This document shows positions 1-5,101 of a stretch of DNA of 5,915 bases, piece by piece. Position 1 is the stretch's first letter. Each line of letters opens with the position of its first letter. The stretch comes from Ferroplasmaceae archaeon UBA567 (GTDB lineage: Archaea > Thermoplasmatota > Thermoplasmata > Thermoplasmatales > Thermoplasmataceae). Location: NCBI GenBank assembly GCA_002505185.1, contig DAUP01000139.1, positions 471-6,385 on the forward strand, given 5' to 3'. The notes beneath the pieces were generated by a model. The model had not been told where the DNA came from, searched no databases, and saw nothing but the letters and a program-made list of their open reading frames with translations. The position numbers were made by a program, and so were the translations under genes.

Positions 1-1544
1 ATATAATTACTATTAAATTTATCATTTAAATTTTTAATGATAATCTCTGTGTCGTCATCATTTCTTAATTTTTCAAATGCAGAAATTTTTGAATAATATT
101 TTGCTATTGCTATGCCATAAATTTGAAAAGATTTTATTGGTGGGTCTACTAAACGGTTATTATCACCTTTGGTTAATATTCTATTTTTTTTAAATCCAAC
201 TATTCTATGCGTCACAAATCTGCCTTTGGGTATAGCATTATAAAGTATCGATGGTTCATAGGTTATTATATCTCCTGCATTATAAACATAATTTGAGTCT
301 ATTAACTTAACAATTATGTAATCATTCGCATACAATTCAGGTTTCATGCTATTCCCAATTGTTTGTGTCATCATTAAACTATTATCATCAAGATAGTCAT
401 ATAATTGCTTTAGTTTCGTATTTTTATAATAAGACGATCTAATATTTTTCATAATTATCATTATGGGATAGGCTAATGCTATTGTAGAAATAAAAACCAG
501 ATAAAATATTTCATCAATTGTTATGTTTCCACTGCCAGCGATTACAATAAATAACACAACTCCAGCACCCAATGACGAAAATACCAGTTCATCAAATTGA
601 AAAATTTTTTTCAATATTACATTATAAAAAAATGCAATATATACCATGACCATAATAAAATCAAATAGATAAACAGCATGATACCAGATCACACTATGAT
701 TTACAACCAAATTAATCTCAATAGGCCATGCTACTAGGAATGCATAAATCGACAATAAAAATCCCAATATTGTTAGTTTTACCGAATAATTTTTTTCATG
801 AAAATAATGTATATTTCTATTTTTATTTATTACCGAGTTAATCATAATATAAAATATTAGGAATGCGGTTCCTGAGGCAATAGCAGTACCCAGTATTTCA
901 AGTATAAGTTGCGGCAATATGATACTTAGTTTACCTGTTATTATTAGATGCATGAAAATAGGCGTGGTTATTAAACTGTCACTGATAATAACACCGATGG
1001 TTGGAATTAAAAATAAAAAGGACCCTAAATATATCTCTGCAAGGAATATTAAATTCCTGATTATTATAATTGAAGTATCAGTTTTTATATTAGGGTTCGT
1101 CGGAAAATTGCCATTTTCCTTTAATATTTGATTCAATATAAATGGGTAATGGAATACTATTAAGCTAAATAACGCATATGAAATAAAGAATAGAAGGAAA
1201 ATTGAGATTCCTATTAAAAATATTTTATTAGTAAATGATGAATTAACTTCATGACCATTTTTTGATTTAAGAATCATAATTAACTGGATTATGAAAGTTA
1301 AATCAAAAAGGGAATACAATAATACCATTTTCAAGTTAAAATGATTTGTTTTTTTAAAGTATTCCCTGCTATTTATTAATACAAATAAGGAAAGCATTAT
1401 CACTCCTGTTACTGAATATCTAAGAAGTTGGTTTAAGTATATTATAGGAATAATAGACAAATATTCCAGAGTAATAAGAGTGAAAAATAATACAGAAAAA
1501 TATTTAGCTATAAATGATATCAATGTGTATGCTTTTATTGACAT
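1..1544 (-). CDS. SpoIIM/DUF95-like membrane protein fused to S26 signal peptidase (partial)
   Basis: The frame is open for 514 codons from the ATG at 1544 and leaves the window without a stop. Seen: residues 1-366 are very hydrophobic with about ten membrane segments (near 7-36, 43-58, 72-92, 108-131, 159-187, 207-235, 255-275, 287-310, 321-337, 346-365). Residues ~160-235 carry a pattern like the SpoIIM (DUF95) family, including LPQLILEILGTAIASG at 210-225, where the family has a PHGxxE-like stretch; here His is replaced by Gln. Residues 391-483 are an archaeal/ER-type signal peptidase I domain: GNSMKP with Ser399, AGDIITY at 423-429, THRIVG with His446, TKGDNN with Asp461, then Asp467. Known: in this S26 class Ser, His and Asp are catalytic and act on the outer face of the membrane. 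Inference: a membrane protease/export factor dedicated to a local substrate, perhaps the small protein encoded just upstream. An in-frame TAG upstream and a TATA box 28 nt before the ATG support this start. The S26 domain is secure; the SpoIIM assignment is moderate. Confidence 0.8.
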   Translation of the reverse strand, partial: MSIKAYTLISFIAKYFSVLFFTLITLEYLSIIPIIYLNQLLRYSVTGVIMLSLFVLINSREYFKKTNHFNLKMVLLYSLFDLTFIIQLIMILKSKNGHEVNSSFTNKIFLIGISIFLLFFISYALFSLIVFHYPFILNQILKENGNFPTNPNIKTDTSIIIIRNLIFLAEIYLGSFLFLIPTIGVIISDSLITTPIFMHLIITGKLSIILPQLILEILGTAIASGTAFLIFYIMINSVINKNRNIHYFHEKNYSVKLTILGFLLSIYAFLVAWPIEINLVVNHSVIWYHAVYLFDFIMVMVYIAFFYNVILKKIFQFDELVFSSLGAGVVLFIVIAGSGNITIDEIFYLVFISTIALAYPIMIIMKNIRSSYYKNTKLKQLYDYLDDNSLMMTQTIGNSMKPELYANDYIIVKLIDSNYVYNAGDIITYEPSILYNAIPKGRFVTHRIVGFKKNRILTKGDNNRLVDPPIKSFQIYGIAIAKYYSKISAFEKLRNDDDTEIIIKNLNDKFNSNY

Positions 1545-1565
1545 TACAATCCAGAGATTCTTATT

Positions 1566-1577
1566 ATTTATATTAAA
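1566..1577 (-). promoter_or_regulatory. Possible TATA box for the SpoIIM-S26 fusion gene
   Basis: On the minus strand this reads TTTAATATAAAT. Its centre lies about 28 nt upstream of the ATG at 1544, the same spacing as the TATA box of the preceding gene, which fits a leaderless transcript. No Shine-Dalgarno sequence precedes the ATG. The surroundings are so AT-rich that a chance match is possible. The gene may also be read through from the small upstream gene. Confidence 0.4.
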
Positions 1578-1589
1578 CTAACTTCCGCA

Positions 1590-1610
1590 ATTACATTATA
1601 AAGATGTAAT
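1590..1610 (-). repeat. Inverted repeat at the stop codon of the small hydrophobic gene
   Basis: ATTACAT (1590-1596) and ATGTAAT (1604-1610) are a perfect 7-bp inverted repeat with a 7-nt loop. The stop codon of the small gene (1596-1598) lies at the base of the second arm as transcribed. It could act as a weak attenuator or an mRNA-stabilising hairpin between the two genes, giving unequal expression of a precursor and its processing factor. The stem is almost purely A-T, so it is weak and may be chance. Confidence 0.3.
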
Positions 1611-1949
1611 TATTACGCTGGCAAGAATCACTAACCCCCAAGGCCCTAACCATGCTAGTATTGTTTCGTCGGCTATTCCTTCAGCTGCAGCCTCTCCCAA
1701 TACATTCCCTACAGTAATCTTACTTAATATAGTTACAGCCAATCCCGAATTATCAAATAGAGCCGTTAACCCTAAAGCTGCCGAATTAAAGCTTATTAAC
1801 CCCTTTGAGTATGCTATTATTATTGCACTACCTCCAAGACTTACGCCAAAGTTGGTGACAATCAAAATCAATGACAAACCAGCAATAAATAAGGACAGTG
1901 TAAAATACACCACTTTTTTATCTAATCCAATAGTAAATCTGCTGTCCAT
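1596..1949 (-). CDS. Small hydrophobic secreted/membrane protein, candidate precursor peptide
   Basis: 117 aa from the ATG at 1949. I do not recognise the family. Seen: a short N-terminus with Lys11-Lys12, then a signal-like hydrophobic helix (residues 13-32), then an ~85-residue tail rich in Gly, Ala, Ile, Leu, Ser and Val that contains GVSLGGSAIIIAYSKG (35-50), a second amphipathic/hydrophobic stretch (57-85), an acidic patch with Glu86, Glu90, Asp94 and Glu95, and a hydrophobic C-terminal helix (97-117) ending in Ser-Leu. The tail has few charges and is slightly acidic, with no cysteine. An ATG at 1991 in the same frame would add 14 residues, but that extension is encoded by the ATATATATATAT tract; the tract sits ~28 nt upstream of the 1949 ATG and is better read as a TATA box. 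The next gene downstream, 51 nt away, is the SpoIIM-S26 fusion. Inference: an exported or processed peptide, possibly bacteriocin-like; it could equally be a small membrane subunit. Confidence 0.65.
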   Translation of the reverse strand: MDSRFTIGLDKKVVYFTLSLFIAGLSLILIVTNFGVSLGGSAIIIAYSKGLISFNSAALGLTALFDNSGLAVTILSKITVGNVLGEAAAEGIADETILAWLGPWGLVILASVIITSL

Positions 1950-1970
1950 ATAAATAATAATACCCCAAGT

Positions 1971-1984
1971 TATATATATATATT
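1971..1984 (-). promoter_or_regulatory. TATA box of the small hydrophobic gene
   Basis: An uninterrupted alternating A/T tract, preceded on the minus strand by CCGAAA, which resembles a purine/A-rich BRE. Its centre is about 28 nt upstream of the ATG at 1949, fitting a leaderless transcript that starts at or next to that ATG. This placement is the main reason for preferring the 1949 start over 1991. Confidence 0.55.
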
Positions 1985-2372
1985 TCGGCAAATCCTATGG
2001 CAGTTATCCATGGATTGACGCACATTAACATGCATAATTTTCGTGTTTCTGAAGATTAAGTGTTTCTCTGCTTTTATACATCTCAACAGTCTAATAAGGT
2101 TCCCTCTCATAAAACGCCAATTACTACATACAACATGTACTCTTTAGAACCCGGTATTTCCAATAAGAAATGATGTACAAAATAATTATTTCACAGTCAT
2201 CATATAATTGCCATAGGGCAAATCTAGATGTCTATTGTACGATTTAATGTTATTCTATGCTGCAAACATTCTCTCTTCTATCAATATCTGAGCCCTGTCA
2301 GTTAGATATTACGTAAAGTCTATAATAAATTATTAATGAAATTTAACCTTCATATAATATATATTGTTAACA
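1985..2372. other. Stretch without a supportable gene
   Basis: Both strands carry only short ORFs: 46 codons on the minus strand from 2110 to 1970, ending inside the TATA tract, and 25 codons on the plus strand from 2170. A 17-codon open stretch on the minus strand (2255-2308) reads like the tail of a protein, with LTDRAQILIEERMFAA before a stop, and might be debris of a lost gene such as a transposase; this cannot be shown. I see no tRNA, no CRISPR-like repeat and no paired terminal repeats. The region separates the AT-rich minus-strand pair from the plus-strand remnant and probably contains promoter DNA at both ends. Confidence 0.5.
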
Positions 2373-2471
2373 ATGAAAGTTAAAGAAGTACGGAATTTAT
2401 TGGAAATATATAGAAAAACTCTTAACGTTTATTCATCCGATGAGAAGAAACGTAAGGAAATTGGCAGGTAA
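2373..2471 (+). CDS. Short ORF of 32 codons, possibly the 5' part of a broken gene
   Basis: ATG at 2373 to TAA at 2469-2471. The product is highly charged and looks like a soluble helix, beginning MKVKEVRNLLEIYRK and ending in a Lys/Arg-rich stretch. The ORF of the next entry opens at 2440 in the +1 frame, and its residues RKLAGNKTVENM read like a natural continuation of the charged stretch, so one indel between about 2440 and 2470 could have split a single gene. An AAATTTAA motif at 2339-2346 lies near the TATA distance, and a stronger A/T tract follows at 2351-2365. I do not recognise the family. It may also be a meaningless ORF. Confidence 0.3.
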   Translation: MKVKEVRNLLEIYRKTLNVYSSDEKKRKEIGR

Positions 2472-2796
2472 CAAAACTGTAGAAAACATGCTCGTCATGG
2501 GTGGTGAACATATTGCATCATTTCAGAATAATGGTAATATGAAATACCATCAGACTATTTTAGGTTCAATCAAAAAAGCAGAAGATTCAGGGAACCAAGT
2601 ATTGAGGATAGTTAATCTAGACAGACACGACAATGAATTCGAGATTTCTGTTACCTGGAAATACAGAAAAGTGATAGAAACTGATCTTCTTGAACAGCCT
2701 GTGGATAACCCATACAGGAATCTTTCTCTTGAAGGTTTCAGGATAATAGGAAATATAAAAGCTAATGAGATTGTAACACTGAACATTGAGATCTGA
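2440..2796 (+). pseudogene. C-terminal remnant of a GH38-type alpha-mannosidase
   Basis: 118 codons from an ATG at 2440. Residues ~38-118 match the pattern of the C-terminal beta domain of glycoside hydrolase family 38: ILGSIKKAED (40-49), then VLRIVNLDRHD (54-64, the usual L-x-R-x-x-N strand), then IETDLLEQP (79-87, the family's 'E-x-[DN]-L-x-E' strand), and a final KANEIVTLNIEI (107-118), like the terminal 'EI-T-L' strand. GH38 enzymes are roughly 800-1000 residues and hydrolyse alpha-mannosides; the catalytic N-terminal domain is absent here, so this piece cannot be active. Residues 1-37 (RKLAGNKTVENML and following) do not resemble GH38 and may belong to another broken gene. The frame after the TGA stays open for 18 more codons to 2853. 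Most likely it is the scar of a deletion or recombination. GH38 identity is judged by eye. Confidence 0.6.
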
Positions 2797-2841
2797 GAAG
2801 GAGTCAAAAAGTATCCTGCTGATATCCAGAGAGATAATGGA

Positions 2842-2858
2842 GAAATAAAATAAATTTA
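2842..2858 (-). terminator. T-rich tract after the aldo/keto reductase gene
   Basis: As transcribed from the minus strand this reads as a run of T-rich blocks (TTAAATTTATTTTATTTC), starting about 30 nt after the reductase stop codon. Archaeal RNA polymerase commonly terminates at such U-rich tracts without a strong hairpin. A weak TGTG/CACA pair precedes it. It is a plausible terminator but not distinctive in DNA this AT-rich. Confidence 0.35.
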
Positions 2859-2887
2859 AGTTGGAAATGTGTCACTGGCACAGAGTG

Positions 2888-3892
2888 TCATTGAACCTTA
2901 ACCAGTGCGTTCAGTTCCTTGAAGACGTGATCAGGGATCTTAACATCAAGGGCCATTACATTGTCCTCAAGATGGGAAACGTCAGTGGCTCCAAGTACTG
3001 GTATGATGTTTATCCCAAGCTTGTCCTGCATTTTGAGTATCCACCCAAGAGCCAGTTGTGTGGGCTTCAAATCCATTTCTTTTGCCAGTTCCAGAAACTT
3101 TTCCACCGCATCCCTTGATTTATCCACACTTTCCTTAAAACCTTCTATATAACTGCCCCGGGTACCTTCCCTGATTCCGCCGGAGTATTTTCCTGAAAGT
3201 ATGCCTTCTGCCAGTGGCACATAAGCGAGGAGCGTCATTGAATTCTTTTTTGCAATATCTGCCTTCTCAACCTCAAAATTGCGGTTTATGAGGTTATAGG
3301 ATTCCTGCATCGTTACAAAGCTTTCCCATCCCCGTTCACCGGCAACTTTCAACATTTCACTAGTCACTGCAGCTGGGTGGTTGCTTGTACCAATATAATG
3401 TACAAATCCCCTGTGTACAAGATCATTCAGTATATCCATTGTTTCTGTGGGAGAAGTATATGGATCCTGCCAGTGAATCTGGTACAGGTCAACATAGGAA
3501 GTCTGTAGTCTTGATAGGCTTTCCCTGATCTGCCATGATATATGTTTTCTGGAAAGGCCACCTCCATTATGGAACCTGGCCACCTCTGCCCTTACCTTTG
3601 TTGCAACGACGAAGGATTCCCTCTCATAACCCTTCAGAAAATCTCCCAGTATCCTTTCTGCGTTTCCAGACTTTTCAGGATGAAGGTGTGTTTCGCTTAT
3701 GGTTCCATGGTAGGTGTTTGCCGTATCAAAGAAATTTATTCCAAGATCCATTGCTTTTTTGAATATTTTACTGGACTTTTCAACATCAACGTACAGTACT
3801 CCATCCGGATACTTCTTATCGGAGGGAGGAAGATGCCATGTCCCCAGTGCAAATTGTGAAACTTCCATTCCTCCTATGTGTTTGTATTCCAT
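2888..3892 (-). CDS. Aldo/keto reductase, NAD(P)H-dependent
   Basis: 334 aa from the ATG at 3892. Cytoplasmic (beta/alpha)8-barrel oxidoreductase reducing aldehydes or ketones with NAD(P)H; the physiological substrate cannot be read from the sequence. The catalytic tetrad is complete: Asp56 and Tyr61 in FDTANTYHG, Lys99 in VATKVR, His140 in LYQIHWQDP. Cofactor-site stretches are present: YIGTSN (166-171), a QESYNLINR strand (196-204), and IPVLGATDVSHLEDN (297-311) near the C-terminus. Length and motif order fit the Tas/YajO-like bacterial and archaeal AKR group. The frame could begin with TTG at 3901, adding three residues, but a TATA box sits 27 nt upstream of the ATG at 3892, so a leaderless start there is preferred. 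It is transcribed divergently from the helicase across 261 nt. Nothing suggests damage, and its composition matches the helicase side rather than the AT-rich left part. Confidence 0.93.
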   Translation of the reverse strand: MEYKHIGGMEVSQFALGTWHLPPSDKKYPDGVLYVDVEKSSKIFKKAMDLGINFFDTANTYHGTISETHLHPEKSGNAERILGDFLKGYERESFVVATKVRAEVARFHNGGGLSRKHISWQIRESLSRLQTSYVDLYQIHWQDPYTSPTETMDILNDLVHRGFVHYIGTSNHPAAVTSEMLKVAGERGWESFVTMQESYNLINRNFEVEKADIAKKNSMTLLAYVPLAEGILSGKYSGGIREGTRGSYIEGFKESVDKSRDAVEKFLELAKEMDLKPTQLALGWILKMQDKLGINIIPVLGATDVSHLEDNVMALDVKIPDHVFKELNALVKVQ

Positions 3893-3915
3893 TAATGTCA
3901 AGTTTAGTATGTTTC

Positions 3916-3925
3916 ATAAATTTTT
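3916..3925 (-). promoter_or_regulatory. TATA box of the aldo/keto reductase gene
   Basis: On the minus strand this reads AAAAATTTAT followed by GAAAC, centred about 27 nt upstream of the ATG at 3892, with an A-rich BRE-like stretch in front. The spacing matches leaderless transcription and decides between the ATG and the TTG three codons earlier. Confidence 0.5.
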
Positions 3926-3947
3926 GCATTAATAGTATTTTCAACTC

Positions 3948-3981
3948 TTTGCTAATTTTTGCTGAATAGGGGTTTTAGCAA
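3948..3981. repeat. Clustered TTTGCT half-sites, possible operator
   Basis: TTTGCT occurs at 3948-3953 and again at 3958-3963, exactly 10 bp apart, so on the same face of the helix. TTGCTAA (3949-3955) has a perfect inverted copy TTAGCAA at 3975-3981. The cluster lies just upstream of the reductase TATA box and is a candidate binding site for a regulator of that gene. Short AT-rich words recur easily by chance, so this is tentative. Confidence 0.3.
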
Positions 3982-4100
3982 TCTTATTGGTATTCATTTT
4001 AACTTTGGAATAGTATGGTTTCTACTTGAGGCAATTATATCAGAATATTTCCAATTTTCAAATTATCAGCGAAATTTTACAATTTTATTAAAGTAAAATG

Positions 4101-4110
4101 TTTATATACA
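4101..4110 (+). promoter_or_regulatory. TATA box of the XPB helicase gene
   Basis: TTTATATACA, a near-ideal archaeal TATA box, preceded by the purine/A-rich AAAGTAAAATG as a BRE. Transcription would start near 4130, leaving a leader of about 20-25 nt that just contains the Shine-Dalgarno sequence at 4138. Confidence 0.65.
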
Positions 4111-4137
4111 TGCTAGCAATTGAAACTAATGTTATAT

Positions 4138-4146
4138 AGGAGGGAT
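4138..4146 (+). promoter_or_regulatory. Strong Shine-Dalgarno site of the helicase gene
   Basis: AGGAGGGAT ends seven bases before the ATG at 4154. It is the only convincing ribosome-binding site in the window; the minus-strand genes appear leaderless. It fixes the helicase start and shows that this mRNA has a short leader. Confidence 0.75.
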
Positions 4147-4153
4147 ACCAGAT

Positions 4154-5092
4154 ATGTCCGCTGAACAGAAGCCCTTGATTGTGCAGGGCGATGGAACCAT
4201 ATTCCTGGAGGTAGAACACGACCCGGATCATTTATGCAGGGACAGTATTCTTAGATTTTCAGAGCTTATCAAATCCCCCGAACATGTCCATACATATAGA
4301 ATAACACCCCTTGCAATTTGGAACGCTGCTTCATCCAGAATTTCACTGGACGATATCATGGATGTGCTGATTAATTATTCAAAGTACAGTATTCCTCCAA
4401 ATATAGAAATAAATATCAGAGACTGGTACAGCAGATATGGCAAGGTCAAACTGGTTCGAAATTGGGAGGAGCCGGAAGAAACGGATCATATTGATAAAAT
4501 CCCCGATTCCATATATCTTGTATCGGACGATGACACGCTAATCCAGGAACTTTTGAGCAGGAAATCTATTGCACAGTATATAACTTCCCAAATTTCACCC
4601 TCATGCCTTGAATTGAGATCAATATACAGGGGGAGACTCAAACAGGCAATGATCAAGATTGGATATCCAGTGGAAGACATGGTCGGTTATCTCCCAGGGG
4701 ATCCTATTGTTTTCGACCTGAGAAAGGTAACATTGAAGGGTAAAGAGCTTTCAATAAGGCCATATCAGAAAGAGGCCATGGAATCTTTTATGCATGGAAA
4801 CAAAAGTGGCATAATTGTACTTCCAAGCGGGTCTGGAAAGACAGTTGTGGGGATGACTGTGATGAACAGAATTAAAGAGAATACCCTTATAATAACCACT
4901 GGAACTGTAGCTGTAAGACAGTGGATTTCAGAACTATTTGACAAGACTAGCCTTTCTCCCGGGACTGTGGGTGAATATACTGGAGATAATAAGGAAATTC
5001 TGCCAGTTACCGTTACAACATATCAGACACTTACATATTCGCCAAGAAAAAAAAATGCCGATGGGGATGGGACACAGGACCCGGACAGCTGA
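4154..5092 (+). CDS. xpb: XPB/Ssl2-type DNA repair helicase, N-terminal part (frame-interrupted)
   Basis: 312 codons ending at a premature TGA. XPB is an SF2 3'-5' DNA translocase that opens DNA in nucleotide excision repair; archaeal XPB often works with the nuclease Bax1. Seen: residues ~8-100 match the N-terminal domain of the longer XPB forms, with YRITPLAIWNAAS (48-60) and INIRDWYSRYGKVKLV (86-101). Residues ~120-180 correspond to the damage-recognition-like region. The first RecA domain begins with IRPYQKEAM (201-209, Q-motif-like), Walker A PSGSGKT (224-230), motif Ia TVAVRQWISEL (251-261), then GEYTGDNK (273-280) and VTVTTYQTLTY (285-295, motif Ic region). After SPRKK the frame departs from the family and stops, while DEVH, RED and motifs IV-VI continue in the -1 frame downstream. 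As it stands this piece has Walker A without Walker B and would not be an active helicase alone. Start is set by the Shine-Dalgarno site. Confidence 0.88.
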   Translation: MSAEQKPLIVQGDGTIFLEVEHDPDHLCRDSILRFSELIKSPEHVHTYRITPLAIWNAASSRISLDDIMDVLINYSKYSIPPNIEINIRDWYSRYGKVKLVRNWEEPEETDHIDKIPDSIYLVSDDDTLIQELLSRKSIAQYITSQISPSCLELRSIYRGRLKQAMIKIGYPVEDMVGYLPGDPIVFDLRKVTLKGKELSIRPYQKEAMESFMHGNKSGIIVLPSGSGKTVVGMTVMNRIKENTLIITTGTVAVRQWISELFDKTSLSPGTVGEYTGDNKEILPVTVTTYQTLTYSPRKKNADGDGTQDPDS

Positions 5093-5101
5093 GTCACCGG
5101 G
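5047..5101 (+). other. Frameshift zone in the helicase: A9 slippery run and inverted repeat
   Basis: The upstream frame runs to the TGA at 5090-5092; the downstream frame (-1 relative to it) is open across the whole zone, so one shift anywhere in 5047-5092 joins the halves. A run of nine A (5047-5055) contains A-AAA-AAT in the upstream frame (5050-5056), which permits a -1 slip of two tRNAs. A GC-rich inverted repeat, CCCGG (5080-5084) and CCGGG (5097-5101), may form a stem-loop about 23 nt later, with the TGA in its loop. Explanations: a lost A in an original A10, a sequencing error in the homopolymer, or programmed -1 frameshifting. Confidence 0.6.

Noticed and set aside
919..1131. A 70-codon plus-strand ORF
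   Set aside because: It lies entirely inside the antisense of the 514-codon membrane protein/protease frame, which has clear domain motifs; it is a shadow ORF.
1950..1991. Fourteen-residue N-terminal extension of the small hydrophobic protein from the ATG at 1991
   Set aside because: The extension is encoded by the TATA tract, and the 1949 ATG has TATA spacing typical of leaderless archaeal genes.
1970..2110. A 46-codon minus-strand ORF starting with ATG at 2110
   Set aside because: It ends inside the TATATA tract of the promoter for the small hydrophobic gene, and its composition (many Cys, Arg, His, Asn) is not convincing.
2255..2308. Minus-strand 17-codon stretch resembling a transposase tail (LTDRAQILIEERMFAA)
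   Set aside because: Too short to assign; no upstream continuation in any frame and no terminal inverted repeats or target duplication were seen.
2550..2807. An 85-codon minus-strand ORF
   Set aside because: Antisense to the GH38-like frame, which carries recognisable strand motifs; it has no family resemblance.
3535..3932. Several plus-strand ORFs over the reductase N-terminal region
   Set aside because: All are shadows of the aldo/keto reductase, whose catalytic residues are read on the minus strand.
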